Assembly (NCBI RefSeq): GCF_000383615.1
Contig: NZ_KB911605.1
Span: 55,988-119,987 of the forward strand
DNA: 64,000 nucleotides
DNA from: Streptomyces canus 299MFChir4.1
GTDB taxonomy: Bacteria; Actinomycetota; Actinomycetes; Streptomycetales; Streptomycetaceae
Direction of reading: 5' to 3'
Shown: piece by piece, positions 1-8,818 of the stretch
Position numbering within the stretch: the first letter of the stretch is position 1
Layout: the number at the start of each line of letters is the position of its first letter
The notes under the pieces: generated by a model
Databases searched by the model: none
Told to the model about the DNA's origin: nothing
What the model saw: only the letters and a program-made list of their open reading frames with translations
Position numbers and translations under genes: made by a program

Positions 1-933
1 GAGCGGCACGGCGTCGACGTCGATCCGGGGCGGGTCGTCGTGACCGCCGGGGCGTCGGCCGCGCTGGTGCTGGGTGCCGCCGCGCTCGTCGATCCCGGGG
101 ACGAGGTGCTCATCGCCGACCCCTCGTACCCCTGCAACCGGCAGATCGCCGAGAGCTTCGGGGCACGGGTCACGCTCGTGCCCACCACGGCCGGGTCGCG
201 GTACCAGCTGGACGCCGCCTCCGTGCGGTCGTACTGGACGGACCGCACCCGCGGGATCATGGTCGCGAGCCCCTCCAACCCGACGGGCACCTCCGTCCCG
301 GCGGACGAACTGGCGGCCATCTGCGAGCTCGCCCGGGAGCGGGACGCCTGGCGGATCGTCGACGAGATCTACCTCGACCTCGGCGACGACGACGAGCACG
401 GGCGGCCGCCGCGCAGTGTGCTGTCGTACGACGAGGACGCCGTGGTCATCAACAGTTTCTCGAAGTACTTCGGGATGACCGGCTGGCGGCTGGGCTGGTG
501 CGTGGTGCCCGAGGCGCTCGTGCCCGCGCTGGAGCGGCTGGCGCAGAACTACATGATCTGCGCCTCCACGCCCGCCCAGTACGCCGCGCTCGCGTGCTTC
601 ACTCCCGAGTCGCTCGCCGTGTGCGAGGAGCGACGGGCCGAGTTCGGGCGGCGCCGGGCCCTGGTCCTCGACGGTCTCGCGCAGATCGGGCTGCCGGTGC
701 CCGTGCCGCCCGACGGGGCGTTCTACGTCTACTTCGACGTCAGCGGCACCGGGCTCACCTCGTGGGAGTTCTGCGGACGGGCGCTGCGGGAGGCGCGGGT
801 CGCGCTCACACCGGGGCGGGACTTCGGGGCGGCCACCGCCGACACGCATGTACGGCTGTCCTACGCCGCGTCGGCCGACGAGCTGCGCGAGGGGATCGCG
901 CGGCTCGGGAAGTTCGTGGCCAGCCTCGCCTAG
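1..933 (+). CDS. Pyridoxal-phosphate aminotransferase, class I/II (5' end outside window)
   Basis: The frame is open from base 1 and ends at TAG 931-933, so the N-terminus lies outside the window; GTG 40 is internal because family-like sequence precedes it. It should transfer amino groups through a covalent PLP cofactor in the cytoplasm. Visible fold-type I marks are the glycine-rich TAGASAAL segment, SPSNPTGT (substrate and PLP contact), DEIY (the Asp that pairs with the pyridine nitrogen), and SFSKYFGMTGWRLGW holding the Schiff-base lysine. The C-terminal small domain has the usual HVRLSYA. These place it in the aspartate/aromatic aminotransferase superfamily; the substrate cannot be told from sequence. 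A strong hairpin follows the stop and separates it from convergent katG. Confidence 0.9.
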   Translation, partial: ERHGVDVDPGRVVVTAGASAALVLGAAALVDPGDEVLIADPSYPCNRQIAESFGARVTLVPTTAGSRYQLDAASVRSYWTDRTRGIMVASPSNPTGTSVPADELAAICELARERDAWRIVDEIYLDLGDDDEHGRPPRSVLSYDEDAVVINSFSKYFGMTGWRLGWCVVPEALVPALERLAQNYMICASTPAQYAALACFTPESLAVCEERRAEFGRRRALVLDGLAQIGLPVPVPPDGAFYVYFDVSGTGLTSWEFCGRALREARVALTPGRDFGAATADTHVRLSYAASADELREGIARLGKFVASLA

Positions 934-940
934 ACATGGC

Positions 941-972
941 GCAGGGGCCGGTCCGCACGGACCGGCCCCTGC
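941..972. terminator. Bidirectional hairpin terminator between aminotransferase and katG
   Basis: GCAGGGGCCGGTCCG is followed almost at once by its exact reverse complement, giving about 14 bp of GC-rich stem with a very small loop. It lies between two converging stop codons. There is no T-tract, as is usual in Streptomyces. Confidence 0.8.
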
Positions 973-985
973 CTCATGGAGTCGC

Positions 986-3202
986 TCAGACCAGGTCGAA
1001 GCGGTCCAGGTTCGAGACCTTGACCCACGCGTCGACGAAGTCCTTCACGAACTTCTCCTTCGCGTCGTCGCTCGCGTAGACCTCGGCGAGCGCGCGCAGC
1101 TCGGAGTTGGAGCCGAAGACCAGGTCGGCACGGGTGCCGGTCCACTTCAGCTTGCCGGTCTCCGCGTCGCGGCCCTCGAAGGCCGTCTGGTCCTCCGAGG
1201 TGGACTTCCACGTCGTGCCCAGGTCGAGCAGGTTGACGAAGAAGTCGTTGCTCAGGACGCCCGGACGGTCGGTGAAGACGCCGTGCGCCGTGCCGCCCTG
1301 GTTGGCGCCCAGGACCCGCAGACCACCGACGAGGACGGTCAGCTCGGGGGCGGACAGGGTGAGCAGGTTCGCCTTGTCGAGCAGCAGGTACTCGGCCGGC
1401 AGACGGTTGCCCTTGCCGAGGTAGTTGCGGAAGCCGTCAGCGACCGGCTCCAGCGCGGCGAAGGACTCGACGTCGGTGTGCTCCTCGGTGGCGTCCACGC
1501 GGCCCGGCGTGAAGGGGACCTCCACGTCGTAGCCCGCGTCCTTGGCGGCCTTCTCGACCGCCGCGGCACCCGCGAGGACGATCAGGTCGGCCAGGGAGAC
1601 CTTCTTGGCACCGGTGTTGAAGGCGGTCTGGACACCCTCCAGGACGCGCAGCACCTGGGCGAGCTGCTCGGGGTCGTTGACCTCCCAGCCGCGCTGCGGC
1701 TCCAGGCGGATGCGGGCGCCGTTGGCACCGCCGCGCTTGTCGCTGCCGCGGAAGGTGGACGCCGAGGCCCACGCGGTGGAGACCAGCTGCGAGACGGTCA
1801 GGCCGGTCTCCAGGATCTTGGCCTTCAGAGTCGCGATGTCGGCGGCGTCGATGGTCTCGCCCTCGGCCTGCGGCAGCGGGTCCTGCCACAGCAGCGTCTC
1901 GGCGGGGACCTCCGGGCCGAGGTACAGGGACTTCGGGCCCAGGTCACGGTGGGTCAGCTTGTACCAGGCGCGGGCGAAGGCCTCCGCGAACTGGTCCGGG
2001 TTCTCGTGGAAGCGCTTCGAGATCTCGCCGTAGATCGGGTCGAAGCGCAGCGAGAGGTCGGTGGTGAGCATCGTGGGCCGACGCTTCTTCGACGAGTCGT
2101 GGGCGTCCGGGATGATCTCCTCGGAGTCCTTGGCCACCCACTGGTTGGCACCCGCGGGGCTCTGGGTGAGCTCCCACTCGTAGCCGAAGAGGATGTCGAA
2201 GAAGTCGTTGCTCCACTGGGTGGGCTTGGTGGTCCAGGTGACCTCGAGACCGGAGGTGATGGCGTCGCCGCCCTTGCCGGTGCCGTAGGTGGACTTCCAG
2301 CCCAGGCCCTGCTCCTCCATGGAGGCGGCCTCGGGGTCGTTGCCGACCGCGTCCGCCGGGCCCGCGCCGTGGGTCTTGCCGAAGGTGTGACCACCGGCGA
2401 TGAGGGCGACGGTCTCCTCGTCGTTCATCGCCATGCGGCGGAAGGTCTCACGGATGTCGCGGGCCGCGGCCAGCGGGTCCGGGTTGCCGTTGGGGCCCTC
2501 GGGGTTGACGTAGATGAGGCCCATCTGGACCGCGCCGAGCGGGTTCTCCAGCTCACGGTCGCCGGTGTAGCGCTGGTCGTCGAGCCAGGTGGTCTCGGGA
2601 CCCCAGTAGACGTCCTCGTCGGCCTCCCAGACGTCGGCGCGGCCGCCGCCGAAGCCGAAGGTCTCGAAGCCCATGGTCTCCAGCGCGACGTTGCCGGTGA
2701 GGATCATGAGGTCGGCCCAGGAGATGGACTGGCCGTACTTCTTCTTGACCGGCCACAGCAGACGGCGGGCCTTGTCCAGGTTGCCGTTGTCCGGCCAGCT
2801 GTTCAGCGGCGCGAAGCGCTGCTGGCCCCGGCCGCCACCGCCGCGGCCGTCGCTGATGCGGTAGGTGCCGGCGCTGTGCCAGGCCATCCGGACCATCAGC
2901 GGACCGTAGTTGCCGAAGTCCGCGGGCCACCAGTCCTGCGAGGTGGTCAGCACCTCGGCGATGTCGCGCTTCACGGCGTCCAGATCGAGGGCCTGGAACG
3001 CCTCGGCGTAGTCGAAGTCCGCGCCGAGCGGATTCGCCACGACCGGGTCCTTGGCGAGGATCTTCAGGTTCAGGCGCTCCGGCCACCACTGGCGGTTGCC
3101 GCCGCCCTGGGTCGGGTGCGCGGCGCGCCCGTGCGCGACCGGGCAGCCACCGGAGCCGTCGGTCTTGGCGTCGGTGACGATTGCGTCGGGGTTCTCAGAC
3201 AT
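986..3202 (-). CDS. katG: Catalase-peroxidase KatG
   Basis: 738 aa, the normal length for a bifunctional haem catalase-peroxidase that removes hydrogen peroxide in the cytoplasm. The N-terminal active domain shows the distal RMAWHSAGTYR (Arg, Trp, His), the GLIYVNPEG tyrosine that joins the Met-Tyr-Trp crosslink, and the proximal haem ligand in AGGHTFGKTHGAG. The C-terminal half is the degenerate duplicated domain that lost haem. The start is ATG at 3202. A Fur-type regulator gene ends only 24 bp upstream on the same strand, so the two probably form a fur-katG operon, the usual actinobacterial arrangement in which the regulator represses the pair and is released by peroxide. Nothing is degenerate. 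Confidence 0.97.
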   Translation of the reverse strand: MSENPDAIVTDAKTDGSGGCPVAHGRAAHPTQGGGNRQWWPERLNLKILAKDPVVANPLGADFDYAEAFQALDLDAVKRDIAEVLTTSQDWWPADFGNYGPLMVRMAWHSAGTYRISDGRGGGGRGQQRFAPLNSWPDNGNLDKARRLLWPVKKKYGQSISWADLMILTGNVALETMGFETFGFGGGRADVWEADEDVYWGPETTWLDDQRYTGDRELENPLGAVQMGLIYVNPEGPNGNPDPLAAARDIRETFRRMAMNDEETVALIAGGHTFGKTHGAGPADAVGNDPEAASMEEQGLGWKSTYGTGKGGDAITSGLEVTWTTKPTQWSNDFFDILFGYEWELTQSPAGANQWVAKDSEEIIPDAHDSSKKRRPTMLTTDLSLRFDPIYGEISKRFHENPDQFAEAFARAWYKLTHRDLGPKSLYLGPEVPAETLLWQDPLPQAEGETIDAADIATLKAKILETGLTVSQLVSTAWASASTFRGSDKRGGANGARIRLEPQRGWEVNDPEQLAQVLRVLEGVQTAFNTGAKKVSLADLIVLAGAAAVEKAAKDAGYDVEVPFTPGRVDATEEHTDVESFAALEPVADGFRNYLGKGNRLPAEYLLLDKANLLTLSAPELTVLVGGLRVLGANQGGTAHGVFTDRPGVLSNDFFVNLLDLGTTWKSTSEDQTAFEGRDAETGKLKWTGTRADLVFGSNSELRALAEVYASDDAKEKFVKDFVDAWVKVSNLDRFDLV

Positions 3203-3226
3203 AGGGGTCCTTCCGAACGGGGTGGA

Positions 3227-3673
3227 TCACGGAGCTGAAGTAAGCCTTTGGGGGGAGCAGTCGGGGCACAGGCCCCAGTAGATGACCTCGGCCTCGTCGA
3301 TCGAGAAGCCGCGGTCGTCGGACGCTGTCAGGCAGGGCGCGTGACCGACGGCGCAGTCGACGTCGACGACGGCCCCGCACGACCGGCAGACCAGGTGATG
3401 GTGGTTGTCCCCGACCCGTCCCTCGAACCGTGCCGGGCTGCCGGGCGGCTCAAGGCGGCGCACGAGGCCCGCGGCGGTGAGTGAGTGCAGGGCCTCGTAC
3501 ACGGCCTGGAGGGATATGTGGCCGAGACGGTCGCGCACTCCCGTGGCGATCGCGTCGGCCGCGAGGTGGTCACCGGCCCGGACGGTCTCGAGCAGTGCGA
3601 CGCGCGCGGCCGTCACCCGCAGGCCGGCACCGCGCAGCTCATCGGCGGTGTTCGGAAGCTGGGGGGCGGTCAT
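3227..3673 (-). CDS. Fur-family (FurA/CatR-type) peroxide- or metal-responsive repressor
   Basis: 148 aa from ATG 3673; a TTG three codons further out (3682) is also possible. The N-terminal winged helix has the family pattern LRVTAARVALLE and HISLQAVYEALHSL. The dimerisation and metal-binding half has NHHHLVCRSCGAVVDVDC and a second pair, CPDC, near the C-terminus, a structural-zinc arrangement. Its position immediately before katG on the same strand is the FurA/CatR/FurS layout known in mycobacteria and streptomycetes, where the protein represses itself and katG. That role is inferred from context. A perfect palindrome at 3715-3727 lies about 40 bp upstream and could be its operator. Confidence 0.9.
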   Translation of the reverse strand: MTAPQLPNTADELRGAGLRVTAARVALLETVRAGDHLAADAIATGVRDRLGHISLQAVYEALHSLTAAGLVRRLEPPGSPARFEGRVGDNHHHLVCRSCGAVVDVDCAVGHAPCLTASDDRGFSIDEAEVIYWGLCPDCSPQRLTSAP

Positions 3674-3714
3674 GGGGACCAACCTACCCCCACAAACACG
3701 AATGGTTCAAGAAA

Positions 3715-3727
3715 TGGAACTGTTCCA
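3715..3727. promoter_or_regulatory. Palindrome in the fur-katG / nitrate reductase divergent region
   Basis: TGGAAC-T-GTTCCA is a perfect 13-bp inverted repeat in an unusually AT-rich stretch. It is 42 bp upstream of the fur start and about 170 bp upstream of the nitrate reductase start. The position suits autorepression by the Fur-family protein; this is inference. Confidence 0.45.
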
Positions 3728-3806
3728 AGTCTGTGGCGCGTCAGATCGGGGCCCCTCTGATCGACGAAGGCGCTCACAACCGTGCCCGGTGAGGTGTGCG
3801 GGCGGT

Positions 3807-3822
3807 GTAACCCCTGATGAAC
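3807..3822 (+). promoter_or_regulatory. Possible GlnR half-site upstream of nitrate reductase
   Basis: GTAAC-N6-TGAAC resembles the Streptomyces GlnR element gTnAC-N6-GaAAC, with a mismatch at the second half. GlnR is known to activate assimilatory nitrate reductase in S. coelicolor. The site is about 80 bp before the gene, but no second a/b pair is evident, so the call is tentative. Confidence 0.3.
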
Positions 3823-3899
3823 GGCTCGGGAGACATCTGTGTAATGGGCATTTCGTACGGTCGGTGAGATCGATTCGGCTGAGGTCAGGAGGCGTGCCA

Positions 3900-6800
3900 G
3901 TGGTGCGGACGGTCTGCTCGTACTGCGGTGTGGGCTGCGGGCTGGTCCTCGACATCGGTATGGGCCCCGACGGACGGCGTACGGTCCTGAAGGCCTCCGG
4001 CGACAAGGAGCACCCCGCCAACTTCGGCAAGCTCTGCACCAAGGGCGCGACCACGGCCGACCTGCTCGCCGCGCCCGGACGGCTGACCACGGCCCTGGTA
4101 CGGCCCGAGCGGGGCGAGGAGCCGGCGCCGGAAGCCGTCGGCGTGGCGATCACCGAGACGGCCCGGCGGCTGCGGGAGATCATCGACGAGCACGGCCCCG
4201 ACGCGGTCTCCCTCTACGTCTCCGGCCAGATGAGCCTGGAGGCCCAGTACCTGGCGAACAAACTCGCCAAGGGGTTCCTGCGCACCAACCAGATCGAGTC
4301 GAACTCCCGGCTCTGCATGGCCAGTGCCGGCACCGGCTACAAGCTGTCCCTCGGTGCGGACGGCCCGCCCGGCTCCTACCAGGACTTCGAGAAGGCCGAC
4401 CTCTTCCTCGTCATCGGCTCCAACATGGCCGACTGCCACCCGATCCTGTTCCTCAGGATGATGGAGCGGGTGAAGTCGGCGGGCGCCAAGGTGATCGTCG
4501 TCGATCCGCGGCGCACCGCCACGGCCGCGAAGGCGGACCTGTTCCTGCAGATCGAGCCGGGCACCGACCTCGCGCTGCTCAACGGCCTGCTGCACCTGCT
4601 GCACGCCGACGGCCATGTCGACCCGGACTTCATCGCGGCCCACACCGAGGGCTGGGAGGCGATGCCGGAGTTCCTCGCCGACTACCCGCCCGCCGCGGTG
4701 GCCGGGACGACGGGCCTCGCCGAGGAGGACATCCGGGAGGCGGCGCGGCTGATCGGCGAGGCCGGTGAGTGGATGAGCCTGTGGACCATGGGGCTCAACC
4801 AGTCCACCCACGGCACCTGGAACACCAACGCCCTGGTCAACCTGCACCTCGCCACGGGCGCCCTCTGCCGCCCCGGCAGCGGCCCCTTCTCCCTCACCGG
4901 CCAGCCCAACGCCATGGGCGGCCGCGAGATGGGCTACATGGGCCCGGGCCTGCCCGGCCAGCGCTCCGTCCTCGTCGACGACGAGCGGGCCTTCATGGAG
5001 GACCTCTGGGAACTGCCCCCGGACACCCTGCGCGCGGACGGCGTCGGCAAGGGCACGGTCGAGCTGTTCCAGAAGATGGCCGAGGGCGAGATCAAGGCCT
5101 GCTGGATCATCTGCACCAACCCGGTCGCCTCCGTCGCGGGCCGCCGCACGGTCATCGAGGGTCTGGAAGCCGCCGAGTTCGTCGTCACCCAGGACGTCTT
5201 CGCCGACACCGAGACCAACGCGTACGCCGATGTCGTGCTCCCGGGTGCGCTGTGGACGGAGGGCGAGGGCGTCTTCGTCAACAGCGAGCGCAACCTCACG
5301 CTGACCCCGGCCGTGGCCGACCCGCCCGGCGAGGCGATGGCCGACTGGCGGATCATCGCCGCCGTCGCCCGCGAGATGGGGTACGAGAAGGGGTTCTCGT
5401 ACGACGGCGCGGAGGAGGTTTTCGAGGAGATCAAGCAGGCCTGGAACCCGAAGACGGGATGGGATCTGCGCGGGGTGACCTACGAACGGCTCCGGCGGAC
5501 GCCGGTGCAGTGGCCGGCGGCGAGCGAGGACGGGCCCGACCGGAATCCGATCCGGTACGTGGGGGAGGACGGGACGCTCCGCTTCCCCACCGCGAGCGGG
5601 CGGGCCGTCTTCCACGCCCGGCCGCACATTCCGCCGGCCGAGATGCCGGACGACGACTACCCCTTCGTCCTGAACACCGGGCGGCTCCAGCACCAGTGGC
5701 ACACGCTCACCAAGACGGCGAAGGTGGCGAAGCTCAACAAGCTGAACCCCGGGCCCTTCGTGGAGCTGCATCCGCAGAACGCCTCGGCCCTGGGCGTGGT
5801 CGACGGCGACTCCGTCGAGGTGGCCTCGCGACGCGGGCGGGCCGTGCTGCCGGCCGTGGTGACGGACCGGGTGCGGCCCGGGTGCTGCTTCGCGCCCTTC
5901 CACTGGAACGACCTGTTCGGGGAGCACCTGAGCGTCAACGCGGTGACGAGCGATGCCGTCGATCCGCTGTCGTTCCAGCCGGAGTTCAAGGTGTGCGCGG
6001 TGTCGCTGACGAAGGTGCCCACGCCGGTGACCGTGCGGACCCCGGTGGCCGCGGTGGCCGCGGTGGCTCCGCTTCCGGCAGCCGGGCCGGAGGACGCCGG
6101 GATCGCCCCCGCCGCATCGACGGCCGCGTCCAGGGCCGTGTCCGTCTTCGGCCTCGACCCGGCCCCGCCGCCTGTCCTCACCGCCCAGGAACGCCAGTAC
6201 CTGGTCGGCTTCCTCGCCGGAATCCCCGCCGGTGCGCCCGGGGTGCCGGTCCTGCCGCCCGATGCGCCCTTCAGCCCCGAGCATGCTCTGTGGGTGAACG
6301 GCACACTCGCCGGGATGTACTCACGGGCGACGGGCACACAGCCCTCGACGACACAGCCTGTCACCACACAGCCTGCAACCACATGGTCCGCGAGCACCCA
6401 GTCCCTGGCCGCACCCTCCACGGCCACCGTTCTGCGCCGTGAGGTCGTCATCCTGTGGGCCTCGCAGACGGGCACCGCCGAGGAGTTCGCCGCCGCCACC
6501 GCCGAGCGGCTCACCACCGTCGGCCACAGGACCTCCCTGGTCGGCATGGACCAGGCCGACCTCGGTGAACTGCCCTCCGGCGCCGACCTGTTGCTGATCA
6601 CCAGTACCTTCGGCGACGGCGACGCCCCCGACAACGGCAGCGGCTTCTGGGAGACCCTGGCCGATCCCGGCACGCCTCGCCTGGAGGGCCGGCGGTACGC
6701 GGTGCTGGCCTTCGGCGACTCCTCGTACGACGACTTCTGCGGACACGGCCGCCGTCTCGACCGGCGCCTCGACGAACTGGGCGCGCTGCGACTCGCCCCG

Positions 6801-8153
6801 CGCAGGGACTGCGAGCCGGACTTCGAGGACGCGGCGCACGGGTGGCTGGACGAGGTCGTGACGGCACTGGCCGACACCCCGGAGCCCTCCGGCACGGGCG
6901 GCTCGGCCCCCGTCGTGGCCGGCCCGACCTCGGCCCCTCGGGCCCCGCTCCCGTCGACCGTGGTGCGGCCGGTCCCCTCCGCTCTCCAGCAGGCCGCTTC
7001 GGCCCTCCCGGTCACTCCGCCCCGCTCGAAGAAACCCGCCCCCGTCCTCGCCCGTCTCACCGGCAACCGCCTCCTGAGCCTGCCCGGCGCCGGCAAGGAG
7101 GTCCGCAGGTTCACCTTCGACACCCGGGACGCGGATCGCCCGCTGCTCTACGAGGCGGGCGACGCCCTCGGCATCCGTCCGCTCAACTCGGCCGACCTGG
7201 TCGAGGAGTGGCTCGCGGTCACCGGCCTGGACGCCGGCGCCGCCGTGGACGTCAACGGCGTGGGCGAGGTCGCGCTCGGCGAGGCGTTCCGGCGCCACCT
7301 CGACATCACCAGGATCACCCCTGGACTGCTCCGGTTCGTCGCCGAACGCACCCGGGACCCAAGGGAGTTGAAGAAGCTCCTGCGTCCGGACAACAAGGAC
7401 GAGCTCGCCAAGTGGGGCTGGGGCAGGCAGGCCGTGGACGTGATCACGGAGTACGCCGTGGAGGCCGGCCCACAGGAGTGGGCGCAGCTCCTCGGACGCC
7501 TCCAGCCGCGCCTGTACTCCATCTCGTCCAGCCCGCTGACCGACCCGCACCTCGTCTCGCTGACCGTGTCCGTGGTGCGCTACGAGAACCTGCACGGCAG
7601 GCCCCGCCAGGGCGTGTGCTCGCCCTTCCTCGCCGACGCCGCCGCGGACACCCCCGTGCCCGTCCACGTCCAGCGCTCCCCGCACTTCCGCCCGCCGGCC
7701 GACTCCGCCACGCCCATGGTCATGGTCGGCCCCGGCACCGGTGTCGCGCCCTTCGTCGGCTTCCTGGAGCAGCGCCGGGCTCTCGGCCAACGGGGCCCGA
7801 ACTGGCTGTTCTTCGGCGAACAGCACCGGGCGACCGACTTCTCCTACGAGGACGAGCTGACCGGTTTCCTCGCGGACGGCACCCTCGCCCGACTGGACAC
7901 CGCCTTCTCCCGCGACCAGCGCGCCAAGGTCTACGTCCAGGACCGGATGCGTGAACACGGCCCCCTGCTGTGGTCCTGGCTCCAGGAGGGCGCCCACGTC
8001 TACGTGTGCGGTGACGCCTCCCGCATGGCGAAGGACGTCGACCGGGCACTCCGGGACATCGCGGTCCTCCACGGCGGCATGGACGAGGCGGGCGCGGCGG
8101 CCTATGTGAAGCAACTTGCCACCGACAAGCGCTATGTGCGTGACATCTACTGA
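3900..8153 (+). CDS. Bifunctional assimilatory nitrate reductase / sulfite-reductase-type flavoprotein
   Basis: About 1417 aa, reducing nitrate to nitrite in the cytoplasm with electrons taken directly from NAD(P)H. The N-terminal ~700 residues are a Mo-bisMGD oxidoreductase: [4Fe-4S] cysteines C6, C9, C13, C46 and the probable Mo-ligand Cys139 in SRLCMASAG, as in NasA/NapA. After a variable Thr/Ala/Pro linker comes a CysJ-like reductase: flavodoxin (WASQTGTAEEF, STFGDGD, near residue 850), FAD site RLYSISSSP (near 1202), NADPH site GPGTGVAPFVGF (near 1277), CGDASRMAKDV, and terminal RYVRDIY. GTG 3900 is chosen because AGGAGG at 3887-3892 sits 7 nt before it; GTG 3894 is too close. The fusion replaces a separate reductase subunit. 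It depends on molybdate, and modABC lies 45 kb away. Confidence 0.93.
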   Translation: MVRTVCSYCGVGCGLVLDIGMGPDGRRTVLKASGDKEHPANFGKLCTKGATTADLLAAPGRLTTALVRPERGEEPAPEAVGVAITETARRLREIIDEHGPDAVSLYVSGQMSLEAQYLANKLAKGFLRTNQIESNSRLCMASAGTGYKLSLGADGPPGSYQDFEKADLFLVIGSNMADCHPILFLRMMERVKSAGAKVIVVDPRRTATAAKADLFLQIEPGTDLALLNGLLHLLHADGHVDPDFIAAHTEGWEAMPEFLADYPPAAVAGTTGLAEEDIREAARLIGEAGEWMSLWTMGLNQSTHGTWNTNALVNLHLATGALCRPGSGPFSLTGQPNAMGGREMGYMGPGLPGQRSVLVDDERAFMEDLWELPPDTLRADGVGKGTVELFQKMAEGEIKACWIICTNPVASVAGRRTVIEGLEAAEFVVTQDVFADTETNAYADVVLPGALWTEGEGVFVNSERNLTLTPAVADPPGEAMADWRIIAAVAREMGYEKGFSYDGAEEVFEEIKQAWNPKTGWDLRGVTYERLRRTPVQWPAASEDGPDRNPIRYVGEDGTLRFPTASGRAVFHARPHIPPAEMPDDDYPFVLNTGRLQHQWHTLTKTAKVAKLNKLNPGPFVELHPQNASALGVVDGDSVEVASRRGRAVLPAVVTDRVRPGCCFAPFHWNDLFGEHLSVNAVTSDAVDPLSFQPEFKVCAVSLTKVPTPVTVRTPVAAVAAVAPLPAAGPEDAGIAPAASTAASRAVSVFGLDPAPPPVLTAQERQYLVGFLAGIPAGAPGVPVLPPDAPFSPEHALWVNGTLAGMYSRATGTQPSTTQPVTTQPATTWSASTQSLAAPSTATVLRREVVILWASQTGTAEEFAAATAERLTTVGHRTSLVGMDQADLGELPSGADLLLITSTFGDGDAPDNGSGFWETLADPGTPRLEGRRYAVLAFGDSSYDDFCGHGRRLDRRLDELGALRLAPRRDCEPDFEDAAHGWLDEVVTALADTPEPSGTGGSAPVVAGPTSAPRAPLPSTVVRPVPSALQQAASALPVTPPRSKKPAPVLARLTGNRLLSLPGAGKEVRRFTFDTRDADRPLLYEAGDALGIRPLNSADLVEEWLAVTGLDAGAAVDVNGVGEVALGEAFRRHLDITRITPGLLRFVAERTRDPRELKKLLRPDNKDELAKWGWGRQAVDVITEYAVEAGPQEWAQLLGRLQPRLYSISSSPLTDPHLVSLTVSVVRYENLHGRPRQGVCSPFLADAAADTPVPVHVQRSPHFRPPADSATPMVMVGPGTGVAPFVGFLEQRRALGQRGPNWLFFGEQHRATDFSYEDELTGFLADGTLARLDTAFSRDQRAKVYVQDRMREHGPLLWSWLQEGAHVYVCGDASRMAKDVDRALRDIAVLHGGMDEAGAAAYVKQLATDKRYVRDIY

Positions 8154-8201
8154 CCGAACCCGTGCCCGGGGCTCGGGCCACACATGGGAGTATCGGTCGC
8201 C

Positions 8202-8777
8202 ATGAGGGCGTCCCCTGCGGTCCGGAGCCTGCGCGCGGCGGTGTCCGCCGCGCTCTGCGTGCTGCTGGCCGCCGGCGGACACACACTGGCGACCGGCATG
8301 GCACCGCCGGTCTGGACGCAGGCGGCCGGGTTCGTGCCGCTGTTCACGGCCGGGTGGCTGCTCGGCGGCCGCGAACGGTCGCTCGCGGCCATCGGCGGGG
8401 CGACCCTCGCCTCCCAGGGCGGACTGCACCTGGCCTTCGGCGCGGCGCGACCGCACACGGTGATGGTCATGCACGGCATGCGCATGACCCACTCGCACGT
8501 CCACGCCCTGACTCCGCACGCCACCGCGGCCCACGTCTCGGCCGCCGTCCTGCTGACCTGGTGGCTGCGGCGCGGCGAGGCCGCCCTGTGGTCGATCCTG
8601 CGCCGGGCGGTCACGCTCGTACCGGGCCTCGCGGCCTGGTGGCAGGGATACGGCGAACCGGTCGCCCCGGACCCCGTACGCCCACCGGCCGACGGCCCGC
8701 GCACCCCCTGCCCGCTCCTGCTCCGCCACACCGTCCACCGGCGTGGACCGCCCACCTCGATCCCGTACGCGATCTGA
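8202..8777 (+). CDS. Met/His-rich multispanning membrane protein (paralogue of 9586-10227)
   Basis: 191 aa. Three to four hydrophobic segments are visible, with a Met/His-rich loop reading HTVMVMHGMRMTHSHVH that looks like a soft-metal (copper) binding site. ATG 8202 is preferred over ATG 8184 because it aligns with the start of the paralogue at 9586 and keeps the same GGGAG-N11-ATG layout. The basic, proline-rich tail is presumably cytoplasmic. The two paralogues flank a YcnI-like gene, so a role in copper handling is inferred from residue content and context only. I do not recognise a named family. Confidence 0.75.
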   Translation: MRASPAVRSLRAAVSAALCVLLAAGGHTLATGMAPPVWTQAAGFVPLFTAGWLLGGRERSLAAIGGATLASQGGLHLAFGAARPHTVMVMHGMRMTHSHVHALTPHATAAHVSAAVLLTWWLRRGEAALWSILRRAVTLVPGLAAWWQGYGEPVAPDPVRPPADGPRTPCPLLLRHTVHRRGPPTSIPYAI

Positions 8778-8818
8778 CCCCTTCACCCCTTTCCTGTCAG
8801 TACGGAGATCCCTCACCC

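Noticed and set aside
848..3238. Long open frame on the plus strand opposite katG (796 codons)
   Set aside because: High-GC antisense shadow: composition is Gly/Arg/Leu/Val-rich without any domain, and katG on the other strand is certain.
3885..6284. 799-codon minus-strand frame opposite the nitrate reductase
   Set aside because: Shadow of the codon bias of the real gene; no ribosome-binding site, no family resemblance.
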